This document shows positions 55,900 to 64,000 of a DNA stretch of 64,000 nucleotides, piece after piece (the stretch's first letter is position 1; each line of letters begins with the position of its first letter). The notes beneath the pieces were generated by a model. It saw only the letters and a program-made list of their open reading frames with translations, was not told the DNA's origin and did not search any database. The stretch lies in assembly GCA_009691915.1 (NCBI GenBank), contig SIAD01000004.1, forward strand, positions 95,808-159,807, given 5' to 3'. The stretch comes from Phycisphaerales bacterium. Lineage in GTDB: Bacteria > Planctomycetota > Phycisphaerae > Phycisphaerales > SM1A02. The position numbers were made by a program, and so were the translations under genes.

Positions 55900-56541
55900 A
55901 TGCGCCGGACGATCCATCGCCTCGGGCTTCGAGTGTGCGTGGCTCTTGCGGCCAGCGCGGCATCATGCACGGACATTCGAGAAACGCGCATTGACGGCGA
56001 GCGACCTCCCGCGGATTTTGCTGTAGATGTGACGATCCTGACGGGAGTCGCGGCCAAGGATCTCCCGTCAGCGCACACGCGACAGGGGAAACTGTCACTG
56101 CTCGCCGATGGCAGTCTTCACGCGGATTTCGGCGACAGCCTTTCCTTTTCGACGAGACCTGCGCCGACGCGCTGGCTCTACGAAGAGCAGGTGGAGTCCT
56201 TGTGGAGTCTCGCCCAGCGTGAGGGATGGCTCGATCCCGCCCAGTCGACCCCTTCCATCTGGCCTGGTTCAGTCAAGGCGGCGAGGGACGAGATCGTCTA
56301 CCTCCTGTGGTTTCATGCCGACGGGACCGATTGGTGGTTCGTGCGGCGGTTTCGGACCAATGAGATCCCGGATCCCCATGCGGTTGCGCTCGTCAGGAGC
56401 ATGTGCGAGTTGGCATGGGCCACTGACCGCGCTCCGGATCGAAACCTGCCCCATCGCTACGACTTTGGGCCAAATCCATATGCGGGTTTCGCCAAGGCGC
56501 TTCCGTACCGCCGCAACGCGCCTGCGGAGGCCGCGAAGTGA
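55900..56541 (+). CDS. lipoprotein of unknown function (first of a tandem pair)
   Basis: A 213-residue lipoprotein: signal MRRTIHRLGLRVCVALAASA with lipobox AASC. The mature protein is a mixed alpha/beta fold with a strand LSLLADGSLHADFGDSLSFS, the helix LYEEQVESLWSLAQREGWLD, and TDWWFVRRFRTNEIPDPHAV. The middle helix and the following segment resemble the next gene product, so the two are probably diverged duplicates. No family is recognised. GTG of the next gene overlaps its stop. Confidence 0.72.
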   Translation: MRRTIHRLGLRVCVALAASAASCTDIRETRIDGERPPADFAVDVTILTGVAAKDLPSAHTRQGKLSLLADGSLHADFGDSLSFSTRPAPTRWLYEEQVESLWSLAQREGWLDPAQSTPSIWPGSVKAARDEIVYLLWFHADGTDWWFVRRFRTNEIPDPHAVALVRSMCELAWATDRAPDRNLPHRYDFGPNPYAGFAKALPYRRNAPAEAAK

Positions 56542-57050
56542 GCGTCCGTGCGGCGCTCATGGCGCTCATGGCGCGCTCGCGCACCTGGGTCGCTTGTGGC
56601 ATCGCGCTGACTGGTTGCAATGTGCTTCCGAACGCGCCAAGGGATCTCGGAGAATGCGGAATCGCACTGGCAATATGGCTTCGCCATCCCGATCAAGGAA
56701 AGTACGAGTACTTCCGCGTTGACGCTGGCGAGTTTGGATATGGCGCCGGGCCGACCGCTCTCGCATTGAAGACCTCATGGACGACGGACCTCTCGAGGGA
56801 GCAATGCGCCGAGCTGCTGGCCCTCGCCCGCGCGGGTGGCTGGCTCGAGGCCGATCATCCGAAAGTGGAGATCGACCGGGGAGGTCTCCACGCGGATATT
56901 GCCGTCGCTTGGGATGCGGATGCGATCCAGTTCACACTCGAAGGAGACTCTCCCGCACTCAAGAGTGTCGTCGCGCTGCTTCGAACGATCACCCAGCAGA
57001 GATTTGAACGGTTCATCAACAAGCTGCCCGAGTCCGGCAAGCAGCGGTAG
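56538..57050 (+). CDS. lipoprotein of unknown function (second of a tandem pair)
   Basis: A 170-residue lipoprotein with signal ending in the lipobox LTGC (VACGIALTGCN). The helix LSREQCAELLALARAGGWLE corresponds to EEQVESLWSLAQREGWLD of the preceding protein, and VAWDADAIQFTLEGDSPALK is in the place of its C-terminal strand-helix segment. The start is GTG 56538, overlapping the upstream stop by four bases. Function unknown. Confidence 0.7.
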   Translation: MSVRAALMALMARSRTWVACGIALTGCNVLPNAPRDLGECGIALAIWLRHPDQGKYEYFRVDAGEFGYGAGPTALALKTSWTTDLSREQCAELLALARAGGWLEADHPKVEIDRGGLHADIAVAWDADAIQFTLEGDSPALKSVVALLRTITQQRFERFINKLPESGKQR

Positions 57051-57179
57051 GACAAAGAGTTGCAGTCGGATGCGCGGGGCAGGAGCCGCCTGCGAGCGTA
57101 ATGAAACAGGAATTGCGGAAGCTTTGTCGGGGTGGCGTTCTCCGGCTCTACCATTTGGTGTAGTTCCGAAGGAGGCCAG

Positions 57180-57777
57180 ATGACTCACTGTCGGGTTGGC
57201 GCGGTCAATGCGCAGTGGCTCGAGCGAATCGAGTCGGCCTATCGGCTTCATGCGAATCGTCTGCAGCAGTTGCTCGTGGGTCACTATCCGGCGGTACTCG
57301 TCGAGGACGCCCTGCAGGAAGTATTCATGAGACTGCTGGCTACGGGGGGGCCACCCGGCATGGCACCTGAGATTGTGCTCTCGCCGGCATACCTGCTTGT
57401 ATGCGTACGCCGTTCGATCTGGAACGGAATGGATGCCGCGCGCAAGGGAGTCGACCGCGCGAGGCGCGGCTGCAAGGATGGGTCGTTCGCGCTTCGCCGC
57501 AGCGGTGAAGAGCGGGATCCATTGCACAACGCTGAACCGTCAGTCGATTCCACGCGCCTCTCAGCCGCCGTCGATTCTCTCCCGCAGCTTCAGCGCGAAG
57601 CGATCCGGCTCATGATGATGCATGACCGACCCGTCCACAGCGGTGCGCCGGTCGCGGAACGCGACGGCAACAACATCGCGGCGCGTAAGCACCGAGCGAT
57701 CGCCAGGCTCCGCGAGCTGCTCACCGATGACCCGATCCCCGCGACCATGAGGAGTTCCCCCCGTAGACTCGGCCTCG

Positions 57778-57803
<26 letters not shown>
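57180..57803 (+). CDS. ECF-type RNA polymerase sigma factor
   Basis: A 207-residue sigma factor with region 2 (AYRLHANRLQQLLVGHYPAV, then VEDALQEVFMRLLA) and region 4 (LPQLQREAIRLMMMHDRPVH; VAERDGNNIAARKHRAIARL). The insertion between the regions is Arg/Gly-rich. AAGGAGG directly precedes ATG 57180. No anti-sigma or kinase is next to it, and its 3' end overlaps the HscA-like gene by 26 bp, so expression of the chaperone is linked to it. The target promoters are unknown. The 129 bp upstream show no clear sigma70 promoter; autoregulation is possible. Confidence 0.85.
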
Positions 57804-59663
<1,860 letters not shown>

Positions 59664-59667
<4 letters not shown>

Positions 59668-60455
59668 GCGACCTGAAGATCGCCGTCATCATTCCAGCGG
59701 CCGGTCACTCCACCAGGTTCGGTGGCGACAAGCTGGCTCAGGACCTGGGCGGCCGGCCCCTTCTCCTGCGCACCGTGGAAGCGTTCACGAAGCGCGAGGA
59801 GGTCTTCAGGATCATCGTGGCTGCCCCTCCGGATTCCTTCGACGAGTTCCGGACTCGATATGGCGCGCAACTTGGATTCCACGGCGCGGTCATCGTCGAG
59901 GGGGGACGCCAGGAGCGATGGGAGAGCGTGAAGAACGCGCTGGCCGCGGTTCCACCCGATGCGACCCACATTGCCGTCCACGATGCGGCGAGACCGGGAA
60001 TCTCCGACGCACTCCTCACCCGACTCTTCGATGCCGCGCGCGTCGCCGACGCGGTCATTCCCGGAGAACCGATCCACGCGACGATCAAGCGCGTGTCCGA
60101 GGAGACTTTCACGGCGGCCCCGGATGACGCCGTCGCGGACGCGATCCTCGGTGACAGCGGCCGGGAGGGGGCCAGCGCCCGGCGCGTTGAAGAGACAGTG
60201 CCGCGCGCGCGGCTTGTCGCGGCGCAGACTCCCCAGGTGTTCCGAGCCGAACTTCTGCGCCGCGCCTACGAAGGGTCGGCGCTCTCAGGTGCGACCGACG
60301 ACTCGATGCTCGTCGAACGCCTCGGAGAAACGGTGCTGGTCATCGACGGCGAAGCGCGGAACCTGAAGGTCACTTCGGTGGAGGACCTCGCGCTGGTCAG
60401 GGCGATCCTCGGGTTCCGTGCGCCCGAAGAACGACCCGTCCACAAACGCTTCTAG
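59664..60455 (+). CDS. ispD: 2-C-methyl-D-erythritol 4-phosphate cytidylyltransferase
   Basis: Third step of the MEP isoprenoid pathway, forming CDP-ME from MEP and CTP. The 263-residue protein has the CTP-binding IIPAAGHSTRFGGDKLAQDL, catalytic-region GGRQERWESVKNAL, IAVHDAARPGISDALLTRL, AAQTPQVFRAELLRRAYE, TDDSMLVERLGETV and the final GEARNLKVTSVEDLALVRAI. An insert of about 20 residues around DDAVADAILGDSGREGAS makes it slightly longer than E. coli IspD. ATG 59664 overlaps the chaperone stop; the longer frame from 59418 is antisense-like noise. Confidence 0.95.
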
Positions 60456-60491
60456 GAAGGGGTCGGAAGATCCTCGCTGGGGGCAAGGGTC

Positions 60492-60719
60492 TCAGGGCTG
60501 GACTCGGGTCTTGTCGCGCCGCGCCGGCCGTGCCCCCTCGATGGTGAGCTTCGCCTTCTTGGGGCCGGTCGGCGCTGGATGGTCGCTGCACTTCGGACAA
60601 GTGCGCGTCGGACGGCGCGTAGGGAGGAAGGGGCGCACCACGAAGACGAACGCGAACAGAGCGACGAGAGAGGCCACCCAGAACTGCCAGTCGGAGATGG
60701 GGAAGTCGGCGAGCATCAT
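60492..60719 (-). CDS. small FeoB-associated membrane protein
   Basis: A 75-residue protein with one TM helix (WQFWVASLVALFAFVFVVRP), a basic stop-transfer segment, the motif CPKC and a Lys/Arg-rich cytoplasmic tail. Its ATG overlaps the feoB stop (ATGA), as for the small Cys-containing proteins that often follow feoB (FeoC or FeoB-associated Cys-rich proteins), but it has one CxxC only. It is likely to assist or regulate FeoB; no biochemical function is established. Confidence 0.68.
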   Translation of the reverse strand: MMLADFPISDWQFWVASLVALFAFVFVVRPFLPTRRPTRTCPKCSDHPAPTGPKKAKLTIEGARPARRDKTRVQP

Positions 60720-62680
60720 GCGAGGACACGGTAGGTCAGGAAGGCGCAGCCATACGCCAGGAGGGACATGTACGCGAATTGAAGCAGCGGCCATCGCCAC
60801 GACCCCGTCTCCCGCGCCACGACGACGAGCGTGGGAAGGCACTGCATCGCCAGCACGAAGAAGACGAGCAGCGAGGCCGCGGTCGGCACTGTAAAGAGCG
60901 GTGTTGAATCGTCGCGCGTCGCATTGCGCACAGACTGAAGCGTCCCCGAGTCCTCGGAATTGGCGTCGCTTCCAGCCCCAACCAGCACGAAGACGGTCGT
61001 CGTGAACACTTCGCGCGCCAGGAAGCTCGTGAGCACCGCGACGGTCAGCTGCCGATCAAGGCCTATCGGCGCGAAGACCGGCTCGAGTGCTGTACCAACC
61101 TGTCCCGCGAACGATTCCGACTGCTGCCGTCGTTGATCGAGCCGGTTGGCCTCGGCAACCAGCGTCTCGGCAGCGTCCTGGTCGGATGCGCGGATCTCCG
61201 CAGCCTGCGTCAGGAGTGCCGCGCTTCGCACATCGGGGGGCGCCTTGGGATATGCACTGAGCCACCACATCACGATGGCGATCGCAAGGATCACGCTGCC
61301 GGCATTGCGGAGGAACACGAAGGCGCGATCGATGGCGACGGCCACGGCGGTTCGGAGGCTCGGAACGCGGTATTCGGGGAGTTCCAGCACCATCGGCGAA
61401 CTGGCTCCGCGCAACAGAGACGCGCGCAGCAGTTTCGAAGTACCCAGCGCTGCGATGGCGCCGAGCACATAGCACGCGGTGAAGGCGATACCGGCGGCGA
61501 GTGGTCGCCCGGCGAAGAGCAGGCCGGTCAAGAGGACATATACAGGCACACGCGCGCTGCAACTCATGAAGGGGCTCACCAGAATGGTCGCCAGCCGATC
61601 GCGCGGGTTGGGGATGAGGCGCGTCGACATGATTGCCGGCAGCGCGCAGGCGTGGGCGGAGAGGAGCGGCATGAACGCCTGACCGGGAAGTCCCGCGCGG
61701 CGCATCACGCGGTCAACTGCGAAAGCGGCCCTCGCGAGGTACCCCGAGTCTTCCAGCAACGCTAACAGCAGAAAGAGGAGGACGATCTGCGGGAGGAAGA
61801 CGACTGTTGCCGCGACTCCGCCGACCACTCCATTGATCAGGAGATCCTGCAGCGTTCCTGCGGGGATGACCCCCTCGATCGCGTGCGAGAGCACGCCGAA
61901 GACTGAGTCGACCGCGTCCATCGGGAACTGCGCCAGCCAGTAGATCGTCGCGAAGATGAGCGACATCGCCACCGCGAAGCAGAGGATTCCAGCCACCGGG
62001 TGGGTGAACGCAGTATCGAGCCGGTCGTGAAGACTCAGCGAGTCGGGAACTTTGCCGCGCGGATGGGCAGCGATTGCACTGAAGGCGTCTGCGGACCATC
62101 GCGTGCTCGCGGGCGAACCGATCTCAGATGTCGGGTATGGCTGCCGTGGCGAGGGGGCGGTGGCCCCGGGCTTGGCAACCTTGAGGAGTGCCTCGCGCAG
62201 CGCGTCCAACCCTTCGCCCGTGCGTGCGGAGACCGCGACCACCTTGACGCCGAGTTCGCGCTCGGCATCGTCCTCATCGATCACAAGCCCGCGCCGACGC
62301 GCCACATCGACCATGTTGATCGCGACGACCGTCGGCAGCCCTCGTTTGAGAGCGCTCGCGGCGAACTGCAGGTTTCGCGGAAGGTTGTTGGCGTCAAGGA
62401 CCAGCAGCGCGGCATCGGGTCGGCGATCACCGAGGCGTCCTTCGAGGCAGTCGCGGCAAAGCCTGCTCTCCGGGATCTCGAGCATCAAGCTGTAGACCCC
62501 GGGGAGATCGACGATGTCGAATTCCCCGCCGCCGGGCACTTGGCATCGCCCCACATGATGTTCGACGGTGCTGCCGGGGAAGTTGGCGGTCTTCGTCCTG
62601 AGTCCGCAGAGTCGGTTGTAGAGCGTGCTCTTGCCGGTATTCGGATTCCCAAGAAGCGCGATGCGCGGGATGGCGGTCAT
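60716..62680 (-). CDS. feoB: ferrous iron transporter FeoB
   Basis: A 654-residue inner-membrane Fe(II) uptake protein. The N-terminal G domain has IALLGNPNTGKSTLYNRLCG (G1), FPGSTVEHHVG (G2), VDLPGVYSL (G3) and VAINMVDVARRRG (G4). Helical-spacer sequence leads into the membrane part with gate motifs SAHACALPAIMSTRLIPNPR and VSPFMSCSARVPVYVLL, where the conserved Cys residues lie in the iron pathway. A periplasmic insert of about 70 residues is rich in Ala, Glu and Gln (ALLTQAAEIRASDQDAAETL). feoA ends 12 bp upstream; the small membrane protein overlaps its stop. Confidence 0.96.
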   Translation of the reverse strand: MTAIPRIALLGNPNTGKSTLYNRLCGLRTKTANFPGSTVEHHVGRCQVPGGGEFDIVDLPGVYSLMLEIPESRLCRDCLEGRLGDRRPDAALLVLDANNLPRNLQFAASALKRGLPTVVAINMVDVARRRGLVIDEDDAERELGVKVVAVSARTGEGLDALREALLKVAKPGATAPSPRQPYPTSEIGSPASTRWSADAFSAIAAHPRGKVPDSLSLHDRLDTAFTHPVAGILCFAVAMSLIFATIYWLAQFPMDAVDSVFGVLSHAIEGVIPAGTLQDLLINGVVGGVAATVVFLPQIVLLFLLLALLEDSGYLARAAFAVDRVMRRAGLPGQAFMPLLSAHACALPAIMSTRLIPNPRDRLATILVSPFMSCSARVPVYVLLTGLLFAGRPLAAGIAFTACYVLGAIAALGTSKLLRASLLRGASSPMVLELPEYRVPSLRTAVAVAIDRAFVFLRNAGSVILAIAIVMWWLSAYPKAPPDVRSAALLTQAAEIRASDQDAAETLVAEANRLDQRRQQSESFAGQVGTALEPVFAPIGLDRQLTVAVLTSFLAREVFTTTVFVLVGAGSDANSEDSGTLQSVRNATRDDSTPLFTVPTAASLLVFFVLAMQCLPTLVVVARETGSWRWPLLQFAYMSLLAYGCAFLTYRVLA

Positions 62681-62692
62681 CGCGGCCGGGTG

Positions 62693-62950
62693 TCAGTCCG
62701 CCTTGATTGGCGTCACCATGATCATGTCCGCGACGCTCTTGGACAAGCCCAAGCGCGTCTGGTCGATCTGAACAATGCACGGGCTACCCGGGCGGCAGAC
62801 ACGGACCTGACACGACTCACCCATTCCCATCGCTTCAAGAAGACACCGATGGTCATTTGGCAGCCCCGCGAGCGCTGAACACTCGATCATGGCCTTCTGG
62901 CCGCGGGCGAGCCGGCTCAGGGGGATGCGAACCGGGATTCCGTCACTCAT
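62693..62950 (-). CDS. feoA: FeoA-family ferrous iron transport protein
   Basis: An 85-residue SH3-like protein with IPLSRLARGQKAMIECSALA near the N-terminus, LLEAMGMGESCQVRVCRPGS, and SKSVADMIMVTPIKAD at the end. FeoA binds or tunes FeoB. I prefer ATG 62950 over ATG 62962. A sigma70-type promoter with a Fur-like site ends only a few bases upstream, so the transcript from it would be almost leaderless. The gene overlaps the 3' end of the upstream bfd by 8 bp. Confidence 0.92.
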   Translation of the reverse strand: MSDGIPVRIPLSRLARGQKAMIECSALAGLPNDHRCLLEAMGMGESCQVRVCRPGSPCIVQIDQTRLGLSKSVADMIMVTPIKAD

Positions 62951-63305
62951 CACCCTGATCATATTGAGACTCAGTCTCAGGATCAACTCGAGGGGGAGTG
63001 TCTGGTCCAGATTGCACCAATGGCCCCCTGAGCGCCACCGCCTCGGCGGCCTGTTTCCTCGCCGCCTTGTAGGCCTGACGGCGCTGGGCGTAGTCCGCGG
63101 GCGAGTCGATGAGTTCCATCGACTCACCCGAGCTCCATCGGCGGTGTAGCTCAGTCAGAAAGGGGACACACCAGTGGCATCCCGTGCCTGCGCTGAAGCA
63201 CTCGGAGAGCTGGCTCGCGCACTTCGGCCGCTCGTGCTCGAGGTGGGCGAGGATTTTCCGTTGGCTCACATGGAAGCACAGGCACACTTCGTCGTCGAGT
63301 TGCAT
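62943..63305 (-). CDS. bfd: BFD-like [2Fe-2S]-binding protein
   Basis: A 120-residue protein whose first 55 residues are a BFD-type domain: EVCLCFHVSQRKILAHLEHE and SAGTGCHWCVPFLTELHR supply the four Cys (CxC and CxxC) that bind the [2Fe-2S] cluster. Bacterioferritin-associated ferredoxin releases iron from ferritins. The remaining residues are a charged helix (DYAQRRQAYKAARKQAAEAV) and a disordered Asp/Pro/Glu tail not found in the short Bfd of E. coli. ATG 63305 is the only sensible start; no Shine-Dalgarno is evident. It overlaps feoA by 8 bp and lies 32 bp after the coiled-coil gene. Confidence 0.85.
   Translation of the reverse strand: MQLDDEVCLCFHVSQRKILAHLEHERPKCASQLSECFSAGTGCHWCVPFLTELHRRWSSGESMELIDSPADYAQRRQAYKAARKQAAEAVALRGPLVQSGPDTPPRVDPETESQYDQGDE
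62958..62986 (-). promoter_or_regulatory. feoA promoter with Fur-box-like 7-1-7 palindrome
   Basis: On the - strand TTGATC (62986-62981) and TATGAT (62963-62958) are spaced 17 bp, good -35 and -10 matches. The spacer holds TGAGACT-n-AGTCTCA (62965-62979), a perfect 7-1-7 inverted repeat with the same architecture as the Fur consensus TGATAATnATTATCA, matching it at 10 of 14 positions. Repression by an iron-loaded Fur homologue would block RNA polymerase directly. Transcription would begin near 62951, right at the feoA ATG (62950). The site lies in the 3' end of bfd. Confidence 0.7.
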
Positions 63306-63337
63306 GAGACCGTGATCGCGTGCGAGGGGAAGGGGGG

Positions 63338-64000
63338 CTACTTCGGAGCGGACGCGCTCGCGGGCTGGGAATCGCCGCTAGTCACGGGAGCGTCCGGTGG
63401 TGATCGTCCCGACGAGTTGAGTTGTTCGAGGCGCGTGCGTGCGTTGTTGAGCATCATCTCGATCGCCGGTTTGAGTTCTTCGCTGGCTGACCCGAGACGG
63501 GACTCATAGCCCTTGACGAGTTGAGTTACGGTCGCAGGATCGGTGACACCCGAGAGCTGATGCGTGTTCCGCTCGACCATCTTGCGGGCAGTAGGCGTGA
63601 GGTGATAGAGGGGATCTCTCGCTCTCGCCTCGGCATCGGCGCGTGCGAGAGCCTCGGCGGCTGCCTCTGCCTCGGCCGCGGCGCGAAGTTCTGCTTCGAT
63701 CCGCGCACTCTCGACCTCTGCGGCCTGCCGTGTCGCCTCCGCTTCCGCCGAGGCGCGCACTTGTGACTCAACTTCGAGGCGAGTTGCTTCTGCTTCAATC
63801 GCCGCGCGAGACTCAGCCTCCGCGGTCAGTCGATCGGCCTCGGCCGCGGCCTCCGCCTCCGCGAGGGCCGCTCGGCGCGCTGCTGCCTCTTCGCGCGCTG
63901 CTGCCTCTTCGCGCGCTGCTGCCTCTTCGCGCGCTGCTGCCTCTTCGCGCGCTGCTGCCTCTTCGCGCGCTGCTGCCTCTTCGCGCGCTGCTGCCTCTTC
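63338..64000 (-). CDS. Ala/Glu-rich coiled-coil protein, partial, N-terminus outside window
   Basis: The last 220 residues of a protein that enters from the right edge in frame. It begins with seven perfect EEAAAR units, continues as an irregular Ala/Glu/Arg-rich helix (RAALAEAEAAAEADRLTAEA; ESRAAIEAEATRLEVESQVR), and ends with a distinct segment of about 100 residues (DPLYHLTPTARKMVERNTHQ, then LVKGYESRLGSASEELKPAI). The EEAAAR units form a continuous charged helix as in TolA-like or single-alpha-helix linkers. Neither the missing N-terminus nor the function can be told; it is not certain that it belongs to the iron operon 32 bp downstream. Confidence 0.72.
   Translation of the reverse strand, partial: EEAAAREEAAAREEAAAREEAAAREEAAAREEAAAREEAAARRAALAEAEAAAEADRLTAEAESRAAIEAEATRLEVESQVRASAEAEATRQAAEVESARIEAELRAAAEAEAAAEALARADAEARARDPLYHLTPTARKMVERNTHQLSGVTDPATVTQLVKGYESRLGSASEELKPAIEMMLNNARTRLEQLNSSGRSPPDAPVTSGDSQPASASAPK
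63875..64000. repeat. tandem repeat, seven perfect copies of 18 bp reaching the window edge
   Basis: GCGCGCTGCTGCCTCTTC is repeated seven times without a mismatch from 63875 to 64000 and probably continues beyond. On the coding (-) strand each unit encodes EEAAAR. Identity at silent positions points to recent expansion, by slippage or unequal recombination. Confidence 0.95.

Noticed and set aside
63875..64000. CRISPR-like array
   Set aside because: Repeats of 18 bp follow each other without spacers and are in frame with a coding sequence, so this is a minisatellite in a gene, not a CRISPR array.

Overview
The window looks like ordinary, very densely coded chromosome of a Planctomycetota bacterium, most likely of the Phycisphaerae type. 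The grounds are the high G+C content, a FliA/WhiG-type sigma factor with no flagellar genes nearby, a two-domain DUF1080 protein, a dockerin-like tail of the Phycisphaerae secretome style, many small lipoproteins, and diderm envelope genes (bamD-like, lptE, a beta-barrel protein). I see no transposase, integrase, CRISPR array, rRNA or tRNA. Only one non-coding stretch reaches 300 bases (17635-17934).

Layout. 1-12.4 kb: a truncated muiA-type gene coupled to a large NAD-glutamate dehydrogenase; ribF-nrnA-HMA lipoprotein on the + strand; pyrC, a class III aminotransferase and an RND/MMPL exporter overlapping in series on the - strand; a Cys-rich lipoprotein with a clear intrinsic terminator. 12.4-20.3 kb: a short UvrC, the envelope operon bamD-lptE-ftsH, a FliA-type sigma factor and a DUF1080 protein. 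20.3-23.8 kb: the 3' remnant of a C-type-lectin/dockerin gene next to an orphan scoB, an ALDH7-type dehydrogenase and a cyclophilin. 23.8-35.5 kb: a giant CcsB-CcsA cytochrome c synthase fusion, a GT87-like enzyme, enolase, an RdgC-like protein, trpF, a rhomboid-TPR protease, citrate synthase and an MBL-fold hydrolase.

35.5-50.3 kb is the most unusual part. Four + strand genes in tight order encode an outer-membrane beta-barrel, a lipoprotein, a 1713-residue FecR protein with about 1400 residues of Ala-rich helix, and a CHASE2-class III nucleotide cyclase. They converge on a GAF-PP2C phosphatase that follows a secreted FG-GAP propeller, and a divergent trypsin-like protease lies beyond. I read the four-gene unit as a possible envelope-to-cyclic-nucleotide signalling module; that is inference.

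50.4-64 kb: a secreted protein of unknown function; pheT-fchA-hydrolase; tandem divergent lipoprotein paralogues; an overlapping ECF sigma-HscA-like-ispD unit; and an iron operon bfd-feoA-feoB-small membrane protein with a Fur-box-like palindrome exactly in the spacer of a sigma70-type promoter. The window ends inside a coiled-coil gene with seven perfect 18-bp repeats. Six of the nine convergent gene pairs overlap at their 3' ends, by up to 106 bp.
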